Source: Prevotellaceae bacterium
GTDB lineage: Bacteria; Bacteroidota; Bacteroidia; Bacteroidales; UBA932
Assembly (NCBI GenBank): GCA_031279735.1
Contig: JAITHX010000051.1
Location: forward strand, 1 to 11,227
Length of the DNA: 11,227 nucleotides
Direction: 5' to 3'
This document shows positions 5,954 through 11,227 of the stretch, piece by piece (position 1 is the first letter of the stretch; each line of letters starts with the position of its first letter). The notes beneath the pieces are model-generated. The model saw only the letters and a program-made list of their open reading frames with translations. It did no database searches and was not told where the DNA came from. The translations under genes and the position numbers were made by a program.

Positions 5954-5959
5954 CTCCTT
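5954..5959 (-). promoter_or_regulatory. Shine-Dalgarno-like ribosome binding site of rplX
   Basis: The minus strand carries AAGGAG 10 nt before the rplX ATG. Most other starts in this cluster have only A-rich leaders, as is usual for Bacteroidota, so this is an exception. It also confirms the chosen start of rplX. Confidence 0.55.
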
Positions 5960-5971
5960 TGCTTTAAATGG

Positions 5972-6337
5972 TTATAACACTTCCGGCGCTAGAGAAACTA
6001 TCTTCATGTAGCTTTCGCGAAGTTCGCGCGCTACGGGACCGAAGATGCGCGTGCCGCGTATTTCGCCCTGATTGTTAAGGAGAACGCAGGCGTTGTCGTC
6101 GAAGCGGATATACGAGCCGTCGGGACGGCGTATTTCTTTTTTCGTTCGTACGATAACGGCTTTGGAGACGGTTTTTTTCTTCACGTCGGCGCCGGGCAGA
6201 GCCTGTTTCACGCTCACCACGATTTTGTCGCCTACGGAAGCATAGCGTCTGCGGGTTCCACCAAGTACGCGGATACAAAGGACTTCCTTGGCTCCGCTGT
6301 TGTCGGCTACTTGCAGCCTTGTTTCTTGTTGTATCAT
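5972..6337 (-). CDS. rplN: 50S ribosomal protein L14 (uL14)
   Basis: L14 lies on the subunit interface and, with L19, forms intersubunit bridge B8; it is also the binding site of the silencing factor RsfS in other bacteria. The 121-residue product has the exact family length. It starts [20 protein letters not shown], followed by [17 protein letters not shown]. The second signature, [19 protein letters not shown] (70-88), and [14 protein letters not shown] (95-108) are complete. The 28-bp gap to rplX contains the only clear Shine-Dalgarno-like motif I noticed in the cluster. Confidence 0.98.
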   Translation of the reverse strand: MIQQETRLQVADNSGAKEVLCIRVLGGTRRRYASVGDKIVVSVKQALPGADVKKKTVSKAVIVRTKKEIRRPDGSYIRFDDNACVLLNNQGEIRGTRIFGPVARELRESYMKIVSLAPEVL

Positions 6338-6339
6338 CG

Positions 6340-6594
6340 TTACTTAACTTTTTCTATTATTTCCACCACTCGCCAGCATTTGTTTTTGCTCAGGGGGCGA
6401 GTTTCCATGATGCGAACAGTATCGCCTTCGCTACATTCGTTTTTTTCGTCATGCGCCATGTACTTGGTTGTTTTATTGACGAATTTTCCGTAGATGGGAT
6501 GTTTCACCTTGCGTTTTTCGGCAACCACTATGGATTTGTCCATTTTGTTGCTGAGCACCACCCCGACTCTTTCCTTTCTAAAATTTCTTTCCAT
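6340..6594 (-). CDS. rpsQ: 30S ribosomal protein S17 (uS17)
   Basis: S17 is a primary 16S rRNA-binding protein of the 30S body with an OB fold. The 84-residue product matches the family length. [19 protein letters not shown] (6-24) is the N-terminal OB strand pair, [19 protein letters not shown] (32-50) holds the rRNA-contacting loop, and the signature [20 protein letters not shown] (57-76) is intact. It follows rpmC by 9 bp and precedes rplN by only 2 bp, the tightest junction in the window, so translational coupling with rplN is likely. Confidence 0.98.
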   Translation of the reverse strand: MERNFRKERVGVVLSNKMDKSIVVAEKRKVKHPIYGKFVNKTTKYMAHDEKNECSEGDTVRIMETRPLSKNKCWRVVEIIEKVK

Positions 6595-6603
6595 TCAAGA
6601 GAC

Positions 6604-6819
6604 TTATTTTTGTTCGTTGTTTTGTCCGTTAATTTCTCTTTGTCTCAATTCCGTAAGAATACGCGCGATTTCCTTGCGTCCGTTTTTGAGCCTCATGGGA
6701 TTTTCGAGCGGAGAGACTGCATGATCCAGCCTCATTTTAAGATACTCTCCTTTTCGGGAATGAAGCTTTTCCTTCAAATCCTTAGTATTATACTCTTTCA
6801 AGTCAACTTTATTTTTCAT
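6604..6819 (-). CDS. rpmC: 50S ribosomal protein L29 (uL29)
   Basis: L29 is a small two-helix protein at the tunnel exit, beside L23, and forms part of the docking surface for ribosome-associated factors. The 71-residue product is slightly longer than the common 63-68. The first helix is DLKEYNTKDLKEKLHSRKGE, and the second contains the family motif LKNGRKEIARILTELRQRE (44-62). A polar tail (INGQNNEQK) follows. The region between the helices, SPLENPMRL, matches the usual LxNPxxLR pattern. Position between rplP and rpsQ is the standard one and supports the call despite the short length. Confidence 0.96.
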   Translation of the reverse strand: MKNKVDLKEYNTKDLKEKLHSRKGEYLKMRLDHAVSPLENPMRLKNGRKEIARILTELRQREINGQNNEQK

Positions 6820-6831
6820 GCCTGCAATTAA

Positions 6832-7251
6832 TTATTCGGTGTAATCTCTTCTTACGATAAACTTTGTGACTACCGGAAGTTTCTGCGCGCCGAGTCTCAG
6901 CGCTTCTTTCGCCACGTCGAGAGGCACTCCGTCCGCCTCGAAGATTATGCGTCCGGGCGTTACGGGAGCCACGAAACCTTCGGGCGCGCCCTTTCCCTTA
7001 CCCATACGCACTTCGGCGGGTTTTTTGGTTATGGGCTTGTCGGGGAAGATGCGAATCCACACCTGACCTTCGCGTTTCATGTAGCGGACTATGGCTTGAC
7101 GGGCGGCTTCTATCTGCTGTCCTGTAATCCATGCGCACTCCGTCGTTTTGATGGCGAAGGAACCGAAAGCTATTTGATGACCTCTTTGAGCCAAGCCTTT
7201 CATGCGTCCTTTCTGCTGCCTTCTGTATTTTGTTCTTTTCGGCTGTAACAT
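6832..7251 (-). CDS. rplP: 50S ribosomal protein L16 (uL16)
   Basis: L16 joins the large subunit late in assembly and positions the A-site tRNA near the elbow and acceptor arm. The 139-residue product has the usual bacterial length (136-144). The start [19 protein letters not shown], the central [11 protein letters not shown] (41-51) and the family signature [16 protein letters not shown] (82-97) are intact. Arg82 lies where E. coli L16 has the hydroxylated Arg81; no hydroxylase gene is in the window. It starts 23 bp after the rpsC stop and rpmC follows after 12 bp. Confidence 0.98.
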   Translation of the reverse strand: MLQPKRTKYRRQQKGRMKGLAQRGHQIAFGSFAIKTTECAWITGQQIEAARQAIVRYMKREGQVWIRIFPDKPITKKPAEVRMGKGKGAPEGFVAPVTPGRIIFEADGVPLDVAKEALRLGAQKLPVVTKFIVRRDYTE

Positions 7252-7274
7252 TTTCTTTTGTTTTTAAGAATAAA

Positions 7275-8087
7275 CTACTGTTTTCTTGGTTTTCTGCGTC
7301 TTTGGTCACGGTCGCCGCCGCCGCCGCCGCCGCCGCCTCTGCGGTCGCCGCCGCGGTCGCGATCACGGTCGCCGCCGCGGTCGCCGCGATGATGACGGTC
7401 GTGTCCGCCGCCGCCGCCCATGTTCGCCGAGGTCATGCCCAGGTTGGGTTCGAGGTCTCTTTTTCCGTAAACCAGTCCGTTGCATATCCATACTTTTATG
7501 CCGAGCAGTCCGACTTTGGTGAGAGCTTCGCCCAGCGCGTAATCGATGTTTGCGCGAAAGGTGTGAAGAGGAATTCTTCCCTCCTTGTAGGTTTCGGATC
7601 TTGCCATTTCGGCTCCGCCCAGCCGTCCGGATATTTGGACTTTTATGCCTTCTGCGCCCATGCGGATGGTGGAGGCTATTGCCATTTTTATGGCACGACG
7701 ATAAGAGATGCGTCCTTCGACCTGACGCGCGATGTTGTTGGCTACGATTACCGCGTCGAGTTCCGGTCGTTTCACTTCAAAGATGTTGATTTGAACGTCC
7801 TTGCTTGTAATTTTCTTGAGTTCCTCCTTGAGCTTGTCCACTTCCTGACCGCCCTTTCCGATGATTATGGCTGGGCGGGCGCTGTGGATAGTCACTGTAA
7901 TCAGTTTGAGCGTGCGTTCGATAATGATTCTCGAAAGATTCGCTTTAGCCAAACGTGTGTTGAGATACTCGCGTATTTTGTGGTCTTCAACGATTTTGGA
8001 CGAAAAATCCTTTCCGCCGAACCAGTTGGAATCCCAACCGCGTATTATTCCGAGTCTGTTACCTATCGGGTTTACTTTTTGTCCCAT
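7275..8087 (-). CDS. rpsC: 30S ribosomal protein S3 (uS3) with Gly/Arg-rich C-terminal tail
   Basis: S3 lies on the solvent side of the 30S head at the mRNA entrance and takes part in mRNA unwinding. The 270-residue product begins [20 protein letters not shown], the canonical start; an in-frame ATG at 8141 would overlap rplV by 47 bp and add 18 non-conserved residues, so 8087 is chosen. The KH domain carries the IIIGKGG loop (74-80), and the C-terminal domain has [15 protein letters not shown] (151-165) and [12 protein letters not shown] (193-204). After residue about 215 the fold ends and a tail of about 55 residues follows, made almost only of Gly, Arg, Asp and His. It includes runs of five (224-228) and eight (251-258) glycines, the latter encoded by a 25-bp CCG/GGC run at 7313-7337, and ends in RRRKPRKQ. 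Bacteroidota S3 tails vary, but this one is unusually Gly/Asp-repetitive. Confidence 0.98.
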   Translation of the reverse strand: MGQKVNPIGNRLGIIRGWDSNWFGGKDFSSKIVEDHKIREYLNTRLAKANLSRIIIERTLKLITVTIHSARPAIIIGKGGQEVDKLKEELKKITSKDVQINIFEVKRPELDAVIVANNIARQVEGRISYRRAIKMAIASTIRMGAEGIKVQISGRLGGAEMARSETYKEGRIPLHTFRANIDYALGEALTKVGLLGIKVWICNGLVYGKRDLEPNLGMTSANMGGGGGHDRHHRGDRGGDRDRDRGGDRRGGGGGGGGDRDQRRRKPRKQ

Positions 8088-8094
8088 ATAATTT

Positions 8095-8505
8095 TTAGTC
8101 TTCTGTTTTTTCGATTTTGGAATCCAATATAATCGTAACATGATTGGAACGTTTGCGGATGCGCGCGGGACGTCCTTGCGGAGCCGTGCGGAAACGTTTC
8201 AGCGTCGAGCCCTGGTTTACGAATATTTCCTTCACATAGAGACTTGCGTCGTCGATGTTTTTGGTTTCGTTTTTGTTGCTCCAGTTTTCCAGCGCCGACC
8301 TCACGAGCTTCGCCAAGCGGACGGAGGCTTCTTTTTTACTGAATTTCAACACATCCATAGCACGGTTGACATCCATGCCTCGAATCATGTCTGCCACCAG
8401 ACGCATCTTTCTCGGGGATGTCGGGCAGTTGTTCAATTTTGCTACGGCAGTATGCTTTCTTTCTTCTTTCAGACGCTCTGCCATCAATTTTTTTCTTGCA
8501 CCCAT
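8095..8505 (-). CDS. rplV: 50S ribosomal protein L22 (uL22)
   Basis: L22 spans the wall of the peptide tunnel; its long beta-hairpin forms the constriction with L4 and is where macrolide-resistance mutations map in other bacteria. In the 136-residue product the segment [19 protein letters not shown] (25-43) is the conserved helix start. The hairpin runs over about 97-120, with [20 protein letters not shown] at 101-120 and the strand NHVTIIL after it. The start MGARKK at 8505 is preferred over the in-frame Met at residue 8, because Bacteroidota L22 proteins characteristically begin MGARKK. The acidic C-terminal end (SKIEKTED) is short. rpsC begins 7 bp after the stop. Confidence 0.97.
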   Translation of the reverse strand: MGARKKLMAERLKEERKHTAVAKLNNCPTSPRKMRLVADMIRGMDVNRAMDVLKFSKKEASVRLAKLVRSALENWSNKNETKNIDDASLYVKEIFVNQGSTLKRFRTAPQGRPARIRKRSNHVTIILDSKIEKTED

Positions 8506-8540
8506 TACTTTATATTACGGATATTTTTGATGTTCGACAT

Positions 8541-8807
8541 TTATTTTCTGTTTCCTGAATGTCCCCTGAATGTTCTTGTGGGAGCAAATTCACCCAGTTT
8601 GTGTCCCACCATGTTTTCGGTGATATAGACGGGAATGAATTTCATCCCGTTGTGCACGGCGATTGTATTTCCCACAAAATCGGGCGAAATCATCGAAGCG
8701 CGCGACCAGGTTTTGATTACCGTTTTCTTGCCGCTTTCGTTCATCGTCAACACCTTTTTTTCGAGTTTAGGTTCGATGTACGGTCCTTTTTTCAGTGATC
8801 TACTCAT
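8541..8807 (-). CDS. rpsS: 30S ribosomal protein S19 (uS19)
   Basis: S19 is part of the 30S head, next to S13 and close to the A-site tRNA, and contributes to intersubunit contacts with the central protuberance. The 88-residue product has the standard length. The N-terminal [14 protein letters not shown] block, the central [20 protein letters not shown] segment (34-54) and the C-terminal signature [18 protein letters not shown] (66-83) are all present. It lies 19 bp after rplB. The 35-bp gap to rplV is one of the longer ones in the cluster; I see no promoter or hairpin in it. Confidence 0.98.
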   Translation of the reverse strand: MSRSLKKGPYIEPKLEKKVLTMNESGKKTVIKTWSRASMISPDFVGNTIAVHNGMKFIPVYITENMVGHKLGEFAPTRTFRGHSGNRK

Positions 8808-8826
8808 ATTTCAATTATTTAAGCGC

Positions 8827-9651
8827 TTACTTCTTTCTTCTTTCGATAATGAATTTGCTTGACTGCTTTTTCGGGTTGCGCGTCTTGTAGCCTTTAGCCA
8901 GCAATCCTTTGCGCGAACGCGGATGTCCTCCCGAAGCTCTGCCTTCGCCTCCGCCCATCGGGTGGTCGACGGGGTTCATAACGACGCCTCTCACTCTGGG
9001 GCGGCGTCCTTTCCAGCGTTTTCTTCCCGCCTTTCCGTCAACTTCGAGGCTGTGGTCGGGATTCGACACCGAGCCTATTGTTGCCTTGCATGTTACCAGC
9101 ACCATGCGGGTTTCGCCCGAAGGAAGTTTCACCACCGCGTATTTGCCTTCGCGGGCAAGCAGCTGTGCCGACGCTCCCGCGCTGCGCACCATTGCCGCGC
9201 CCTGTCCGGGATACAGCTCGATGTTGTGGATGACGGTTCCCAGCGGTATTTCCGAAAGAAACAGAGTGTTTCCCATTTCGGGAGCCACTCCTGCGCCCGA
9301 CGCTATTTCCTGACCGACTTTCAGCCCGTAGGGAGCCACGATGTAGCGTTTCACTCCGTCGGCATACTGCACGAGAGCGATTCTCGCGCTGCGGTTGGGA
9401 TCGTATTCTATTGTTTTGACCGTTGCGATCATTCCGTCCTTGTCGCGTTTCGTGTCGATGAGGCGGTATCTGCGTTTGTGTCCGCCGCCTATATGCCGCA
9501 TGGTCATTTTCCCTGTGTTGTTGCGTCCGCCTGTTTTTTTCAGCGGTCTGAGCAAACTTTTTTCGGGTCTGGTCGAAGTGATGTCGTCGAAAGTGCCGAT
9601 CACTTTGTGTCTTGTGCCGGGTGTTACCGGTCTGAATTTTTTTACTCCCAT
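8827..9651 (-). CDS. rplB: 50S ribosomal protein L2 (uL2)
   Basis: L2 is a core 23S rRNA-binding protein needed for subunit association and for peptidyl-transferase activity. The 274-residue product has the full family architecture: a basic N-terminal region, an OB-fold half (about 75-120), an SH3-like barrel (about 125-200) and the C-terminal extension near the catalytic centre. The C-terminal signature [20 protein letters not shown] (about 222-241) is intact, including His230, the counterpart of E. coli His229. [27 protein letters not shown] residues at 41-63 are also conserved. Length and termini ([16 protein letters not shown] at the start, IIERRKK at the end) are typical of Bacteroidota L2. 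It lies 6 bp after rplW and 19 bp before rpsS. Confidence 0.99.
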   Translation of the reverse strand: MGVKKFRPVTPGTRHKVIGTFDDITSTRPEKSLLRPLKKTGGRNNTGKMTMRHIGGGHKRRYRLIDTKRDKDGMIATVKTIEYDPNRSARIALVQYADGVKRYIVAPYGLKVGQEIASGAGVAPEMGNTLFLSEIPLGTVIHNIELYPGQGAAMVRSAGASAQLLAREGKYAVVKLPSGETRMVLVTCKATIGSVSNPDHSLEVDGKAGRKRWKGRRPRVRGVVMNPVDHPMGGGEGRASGGHPRSRKGLLAKGYKTRNPKKQSSKFIIERRKK

Positions 9652-9657
9652 GATTGT

Positions 9658-9951
9658 TTAAATGCTACTGAAGAAATCTATGCGATCGCCCGCTTTCAAC
9701 GTGATGATGGCTTTTTTGTAGTGGTTGGTGCGTCCGCTCAGCAAACCCGCCTTGGTGAAACGGCTCTTGCGTTTCCCTCTATAGTTCATGGTGTTGACTG
9801 ATTCGACCGTCACCTTGTAATAATCCTCCACCGCTTTTTTGATTTGCAGTTTGTCCGCCTTGCGGTTCACTATCATACCGTAACGATTCAACTTTTCGCC
9901 CAGAATCGTCATTTTCTCGGTAACTACCGGCTTTATTAGTAATATGTCCAT
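9658..9951 (-). CDS. rplW: 50S ribosomal protein L23 (uL23)
   Basis: L23 sits at the exit of the peptide tunnel and is the main docking point for trigger factor and the signal recognition particle; SecY also contacts it. The 97-residue product matches the usual length (95-100). It begins with the family signature IKPVVTEKM (residues 6-14), continues with the R-KADK-QIKKAVEDYYKV region (about 30-47), and has the VNTMNYRGKRKSR loop (52-64) that reaches along rRNA. It then ends in KAIITLKAGDRIDFF. The start at 9951 is the only sensible ATG, 7 bp after rplD. rplB follows 6 bp after its stop. Confidence 0.97.
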   Translation of the reverse strand: MDILLIKPVVTEKMTILGEKLNRYGMIVNRKADKLQIKKAVEDYYKVTVESVNTMNYRGKRKSRFTKAGLLSGRTNHYKKAIITLKAGDRIDFFSSI

Positions 9952-9958
9952 TATTCGT

Positions 9959-10606
9959 TTATGATTCGTTTTCGTTGGAAATTCCGAACAGATTGTGAAT
10001 TTTCTCCACCGCGTCTTCCATTATCAGCAGGCTGGAGGCGTTCATAATGTCGTAGGTGTTGAGATCGGACGCCTTCGTGACTTTTACTCCCTGTATGTTT
10101 CTGGACGACAGATACACGTTGGGATTGACTTCGGCTGTCACCACGAGTATTTTCTTGTTCGCGAGGTTGAGACTGGCGCTTATTTCCAGAAACTTTTTCG
10201 TTTTGGGTTTTTCAAACGCAAAATGTTCGACGAGCATGATGGCGTTTTGCCGAGCCTTGTCGGACAGTGCGCTGCGACGCGCGAGGGATTTCACTTTCTT
10301 GTTCAGCTTGAATCCGTAGTCTCTCGGTACGGGTCCGAACACGCGCCCTCCGCCCACGAATATCGGAGCCTTTCGGCTTCCGTGGCGGGCGCCGCCGGAA
10401 CCTTTCTGCCGGACTATTTTTCTGGTGCTGTAGGCAACTTCACCTCTGTGCTTCGCCTTGTGAGTGCCTTGCCGCTGATTGGCGAGATACTGTTTCACGT
10501 CGAGATACACCACGTGTTCGTTCGGTTCGATGCCGAACACCGCGTCGTCGAGAATCACCGTTTTCGACGACTGACTTCCGTCAACTTTGTATAATGCTAA
10601 TTCCAT
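9959..10606 (-). CDS. rplD: 50S ribosomal protein L4 (uL4)
   Basis: L4 is an early-assembly protein whose long loop reaches into the nascent-peptide tunnel and, with L22, forms the constriction. The 215-residue product has the family layout: a globular start, a basic Gly/Arg-rich extended loop at about residues 44-98 (QGTHKAKHRGEV, RKIVRQKGSGGARHGSRKAP, GGGRVFGPVPRDYGFK), then the helical remainder ending in a short acidic tail (NENES). The loop motif KGSGGARHGSRKAP is diagnostic and intact. The start at 10606 lies 6 bp after the rplC stop, and rplW follows after 7 bp, so translation is probably coupled. In E. coli L4 represses its own S10 operon through the operon leader. That leader, if present, would be outside the window, so nothing about autoregulation can be seen here. 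Confidence 0.98.
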   Translation of the reverse strand: MELALYKVDGSQSSKTVILDDAVFGIEPNEHVVYLDVKQYLANQRQGTHKAKHRGEVAYSTRKIVRQKGSGGARHGSRKAPIFVGGGRVFGPVPRDYGFKLNKKVKSLARRSALSDKARQNAIMLVEHFAFEKPKTKKFLEISASLNLANKKILVVTAEVNPNVYLSSRNIQGVKVTKASDLNTYDIMNASSLLIMEDAVEKIHNLFGISNENES

Positions 10607-10612
10607 GTTTTC

Positions 10613-11227
10613 TTATCCCTCAATGATTAAATAAGAGCCTCTTGCTCCGGGTATGGAACCCTTCACGAGCAACAGGTTATTTTCGGGAATAACCTTAAGC
10701 ACTCTAAGATTCATAATTTTTACTCTGTCGCCGCCCATGCGTCCGGCGAGTTTCTTTCCGGGGAAAACTCTCGACGGATACGAGGATGCTCCCATCGACC
10801 CCGGAGCGCGTTTGCGGTTGTGCTGTCCGTGCGTGCTTCCGCCCACTCCGCCGAATCCGTGGCGCTTGACTACTCCCTGAAATCCTTTTCCTTTGGAGAC
10901 GCCGACCACATCGACCCATTCGCCCTCCTTAAAACTTTCCACAGTGACCGAATCGCCCAGAAGCATATCCTTTCCTATTTCTCTGGGAAATTCCACTACT
11001 TTTCGTTTCGGTGTCGTGCCCGCCTTTTTGAAATGGCACAACATCGGTTTGCTGGTGTTTTTCTCTTTCTTTTCGTCATAGGCAAGCTGAATCGCTTCAT
11101 ATCCGTCGGTCTCGACGTTCTTAACTTGCGTAACTACACATGGACCAGCTTCGATAACCGTGCAGGGGATGTTTTTGCCATCCTCGCCGAACACGGAAGT
11201 CATTCCGACTTTTTTTCCAATAATTCC
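10613..11227 (-). CDS. rplC: 50S ribosomal protein L3 (uL3), 5' end cut by window edge
   Basis: L3 binds 23S rRNA early in large-subunit assembly and sends a loop towards the peptidyl-transferase centre. The reading frame stays open to the right edge: the eight codons before the first in-window ATG (11203) read GIIGKKVG, which is the conserved L3 N-terminus preceding GMTSVF. The true start therefore lies just beyond 11227 and the ATG at 11203 is internal. 204 residues are visible, close to the full family length of about 205-210. Recognisable stretches are the N-terminal GKK-GMT segment, the central [11 protein letters not shown] block, and the [16 protein letters not shown] / [11 protein letters not shown] loop. 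In Escherichia coli the loop carries a methylated Gln150 (substrate of PrmB); the aligned position here appears to be Ala (GSMGAS), as I recall for Bacteroides L3. It is the first gene in view, 6 bp ahead of rplD; rpsJ is expected just outside the window. Confidence 0.97.
   Translation of the reverse strand, partial: GIIGKKVGMTSVFGEDGKNIPCTVIEAGPCVVTQVKNVETDGYEAIQLAYDEKKEKNTSKPMLCHFKKAGTTPKRKVVEFPREIGKDMLLGDSVTVESFKEGEWVDVVGVSKGKGFQGVVKRHGFGGVGGSTHGQHNRKRAPGSMGASSYPSRVFPGKKLAGRMGGDRVKIMNLRVLKVIPENNLLLVKGSIPGARGSYLIIEG

Noticed and set aside
7230..8132. 300-codon plus-strand frame opposite rpsC with Ala/Val-rich start
   Set aside because: It is the antisense of rpsC; its Ala-rich part is just the complement of the GGC run in the S3 tail.
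8088..8141. Longer S3 starting at 8141
   Set aside because: It would overlap the 3' end of rplV and add 18 non-conserved residues before the canonical MGQKVNP start.

Overview
This window is a bacterial ribosomal-protein super-operon (S10-spc type) lying entirely on the minus strand, followed at the left by about 730 bases of non-coding, repeat-rich DNA. Read in the direction of transcription (from 11227 down to 731) the order is rplC (cut by the right edge), rplD, rplW, rplB, rpsS, rplV, rpsC, rplP, rpmC, rpsQ, rplN, rplX, rplE, rpsN, rpsH, rplF, rplR, rpsE, rpmD, rplO, secY. All 21 genes look intact apart from the edge-truncated rplC. Gaps are mostly 2-35 bp; the one larger gap (53 bp, rpsH-rplF) holds a promoter-like sequence.

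The organism is most probably a member of Bacteroidota, likely Bacteroidales. The support is the protein sequences (for example the starts and C-termini of L22, S3, L18 and SecY, and the short zinc-free S14), A-rich leaders that mostly lack a Shine-Dalgarno motif, and an exact match to the Bacteroides-type promoter pattern TTTG-N19-TAnnTTTG upstream of rplF. No database search was possible, so this is recognition from memory.

The genes act together: the large-subunit proteins build the tunnel and its exit (L4, L22, L23, L24, L29), the peptidyl-transferase surroundings (L2, L3, L16) and the central protuberance (L5, L18). The small-subunit proteins build the head (S3, S14, S19) and body (S5, S8, S17). 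SecY, the last gene, is the membrane channel that docks on the tunnel exit.

In Bacteroidales secY is normally followed by map, infA, rpmJ, rpsM, rpsK, rpsD, rpoA and rplQ. Here the coding string stops at secY. It gives way to four different repeat structures packed into about 500 bp: twin palindromes spaced exactly 20 bp (664-695), a 7-bp AATTCTT tandem array (624-656), a 10-bp GAAACCGACC-type tandem array flanked by a 17-bp inverted repeat (501-622), and a 70-bp ungapped inverted repeat (211-423). The tips of this last element look like inward-facing intrinsic terminators. The first 200 bases are AT-rich with no recognisable gene. The ribosomal part is ordinary. The parts worth a second look are the repeat island, the internal promoter, and a Gly/Arg-rich low-complexity tail on S3 encoded by a GGC trinucleotide run.
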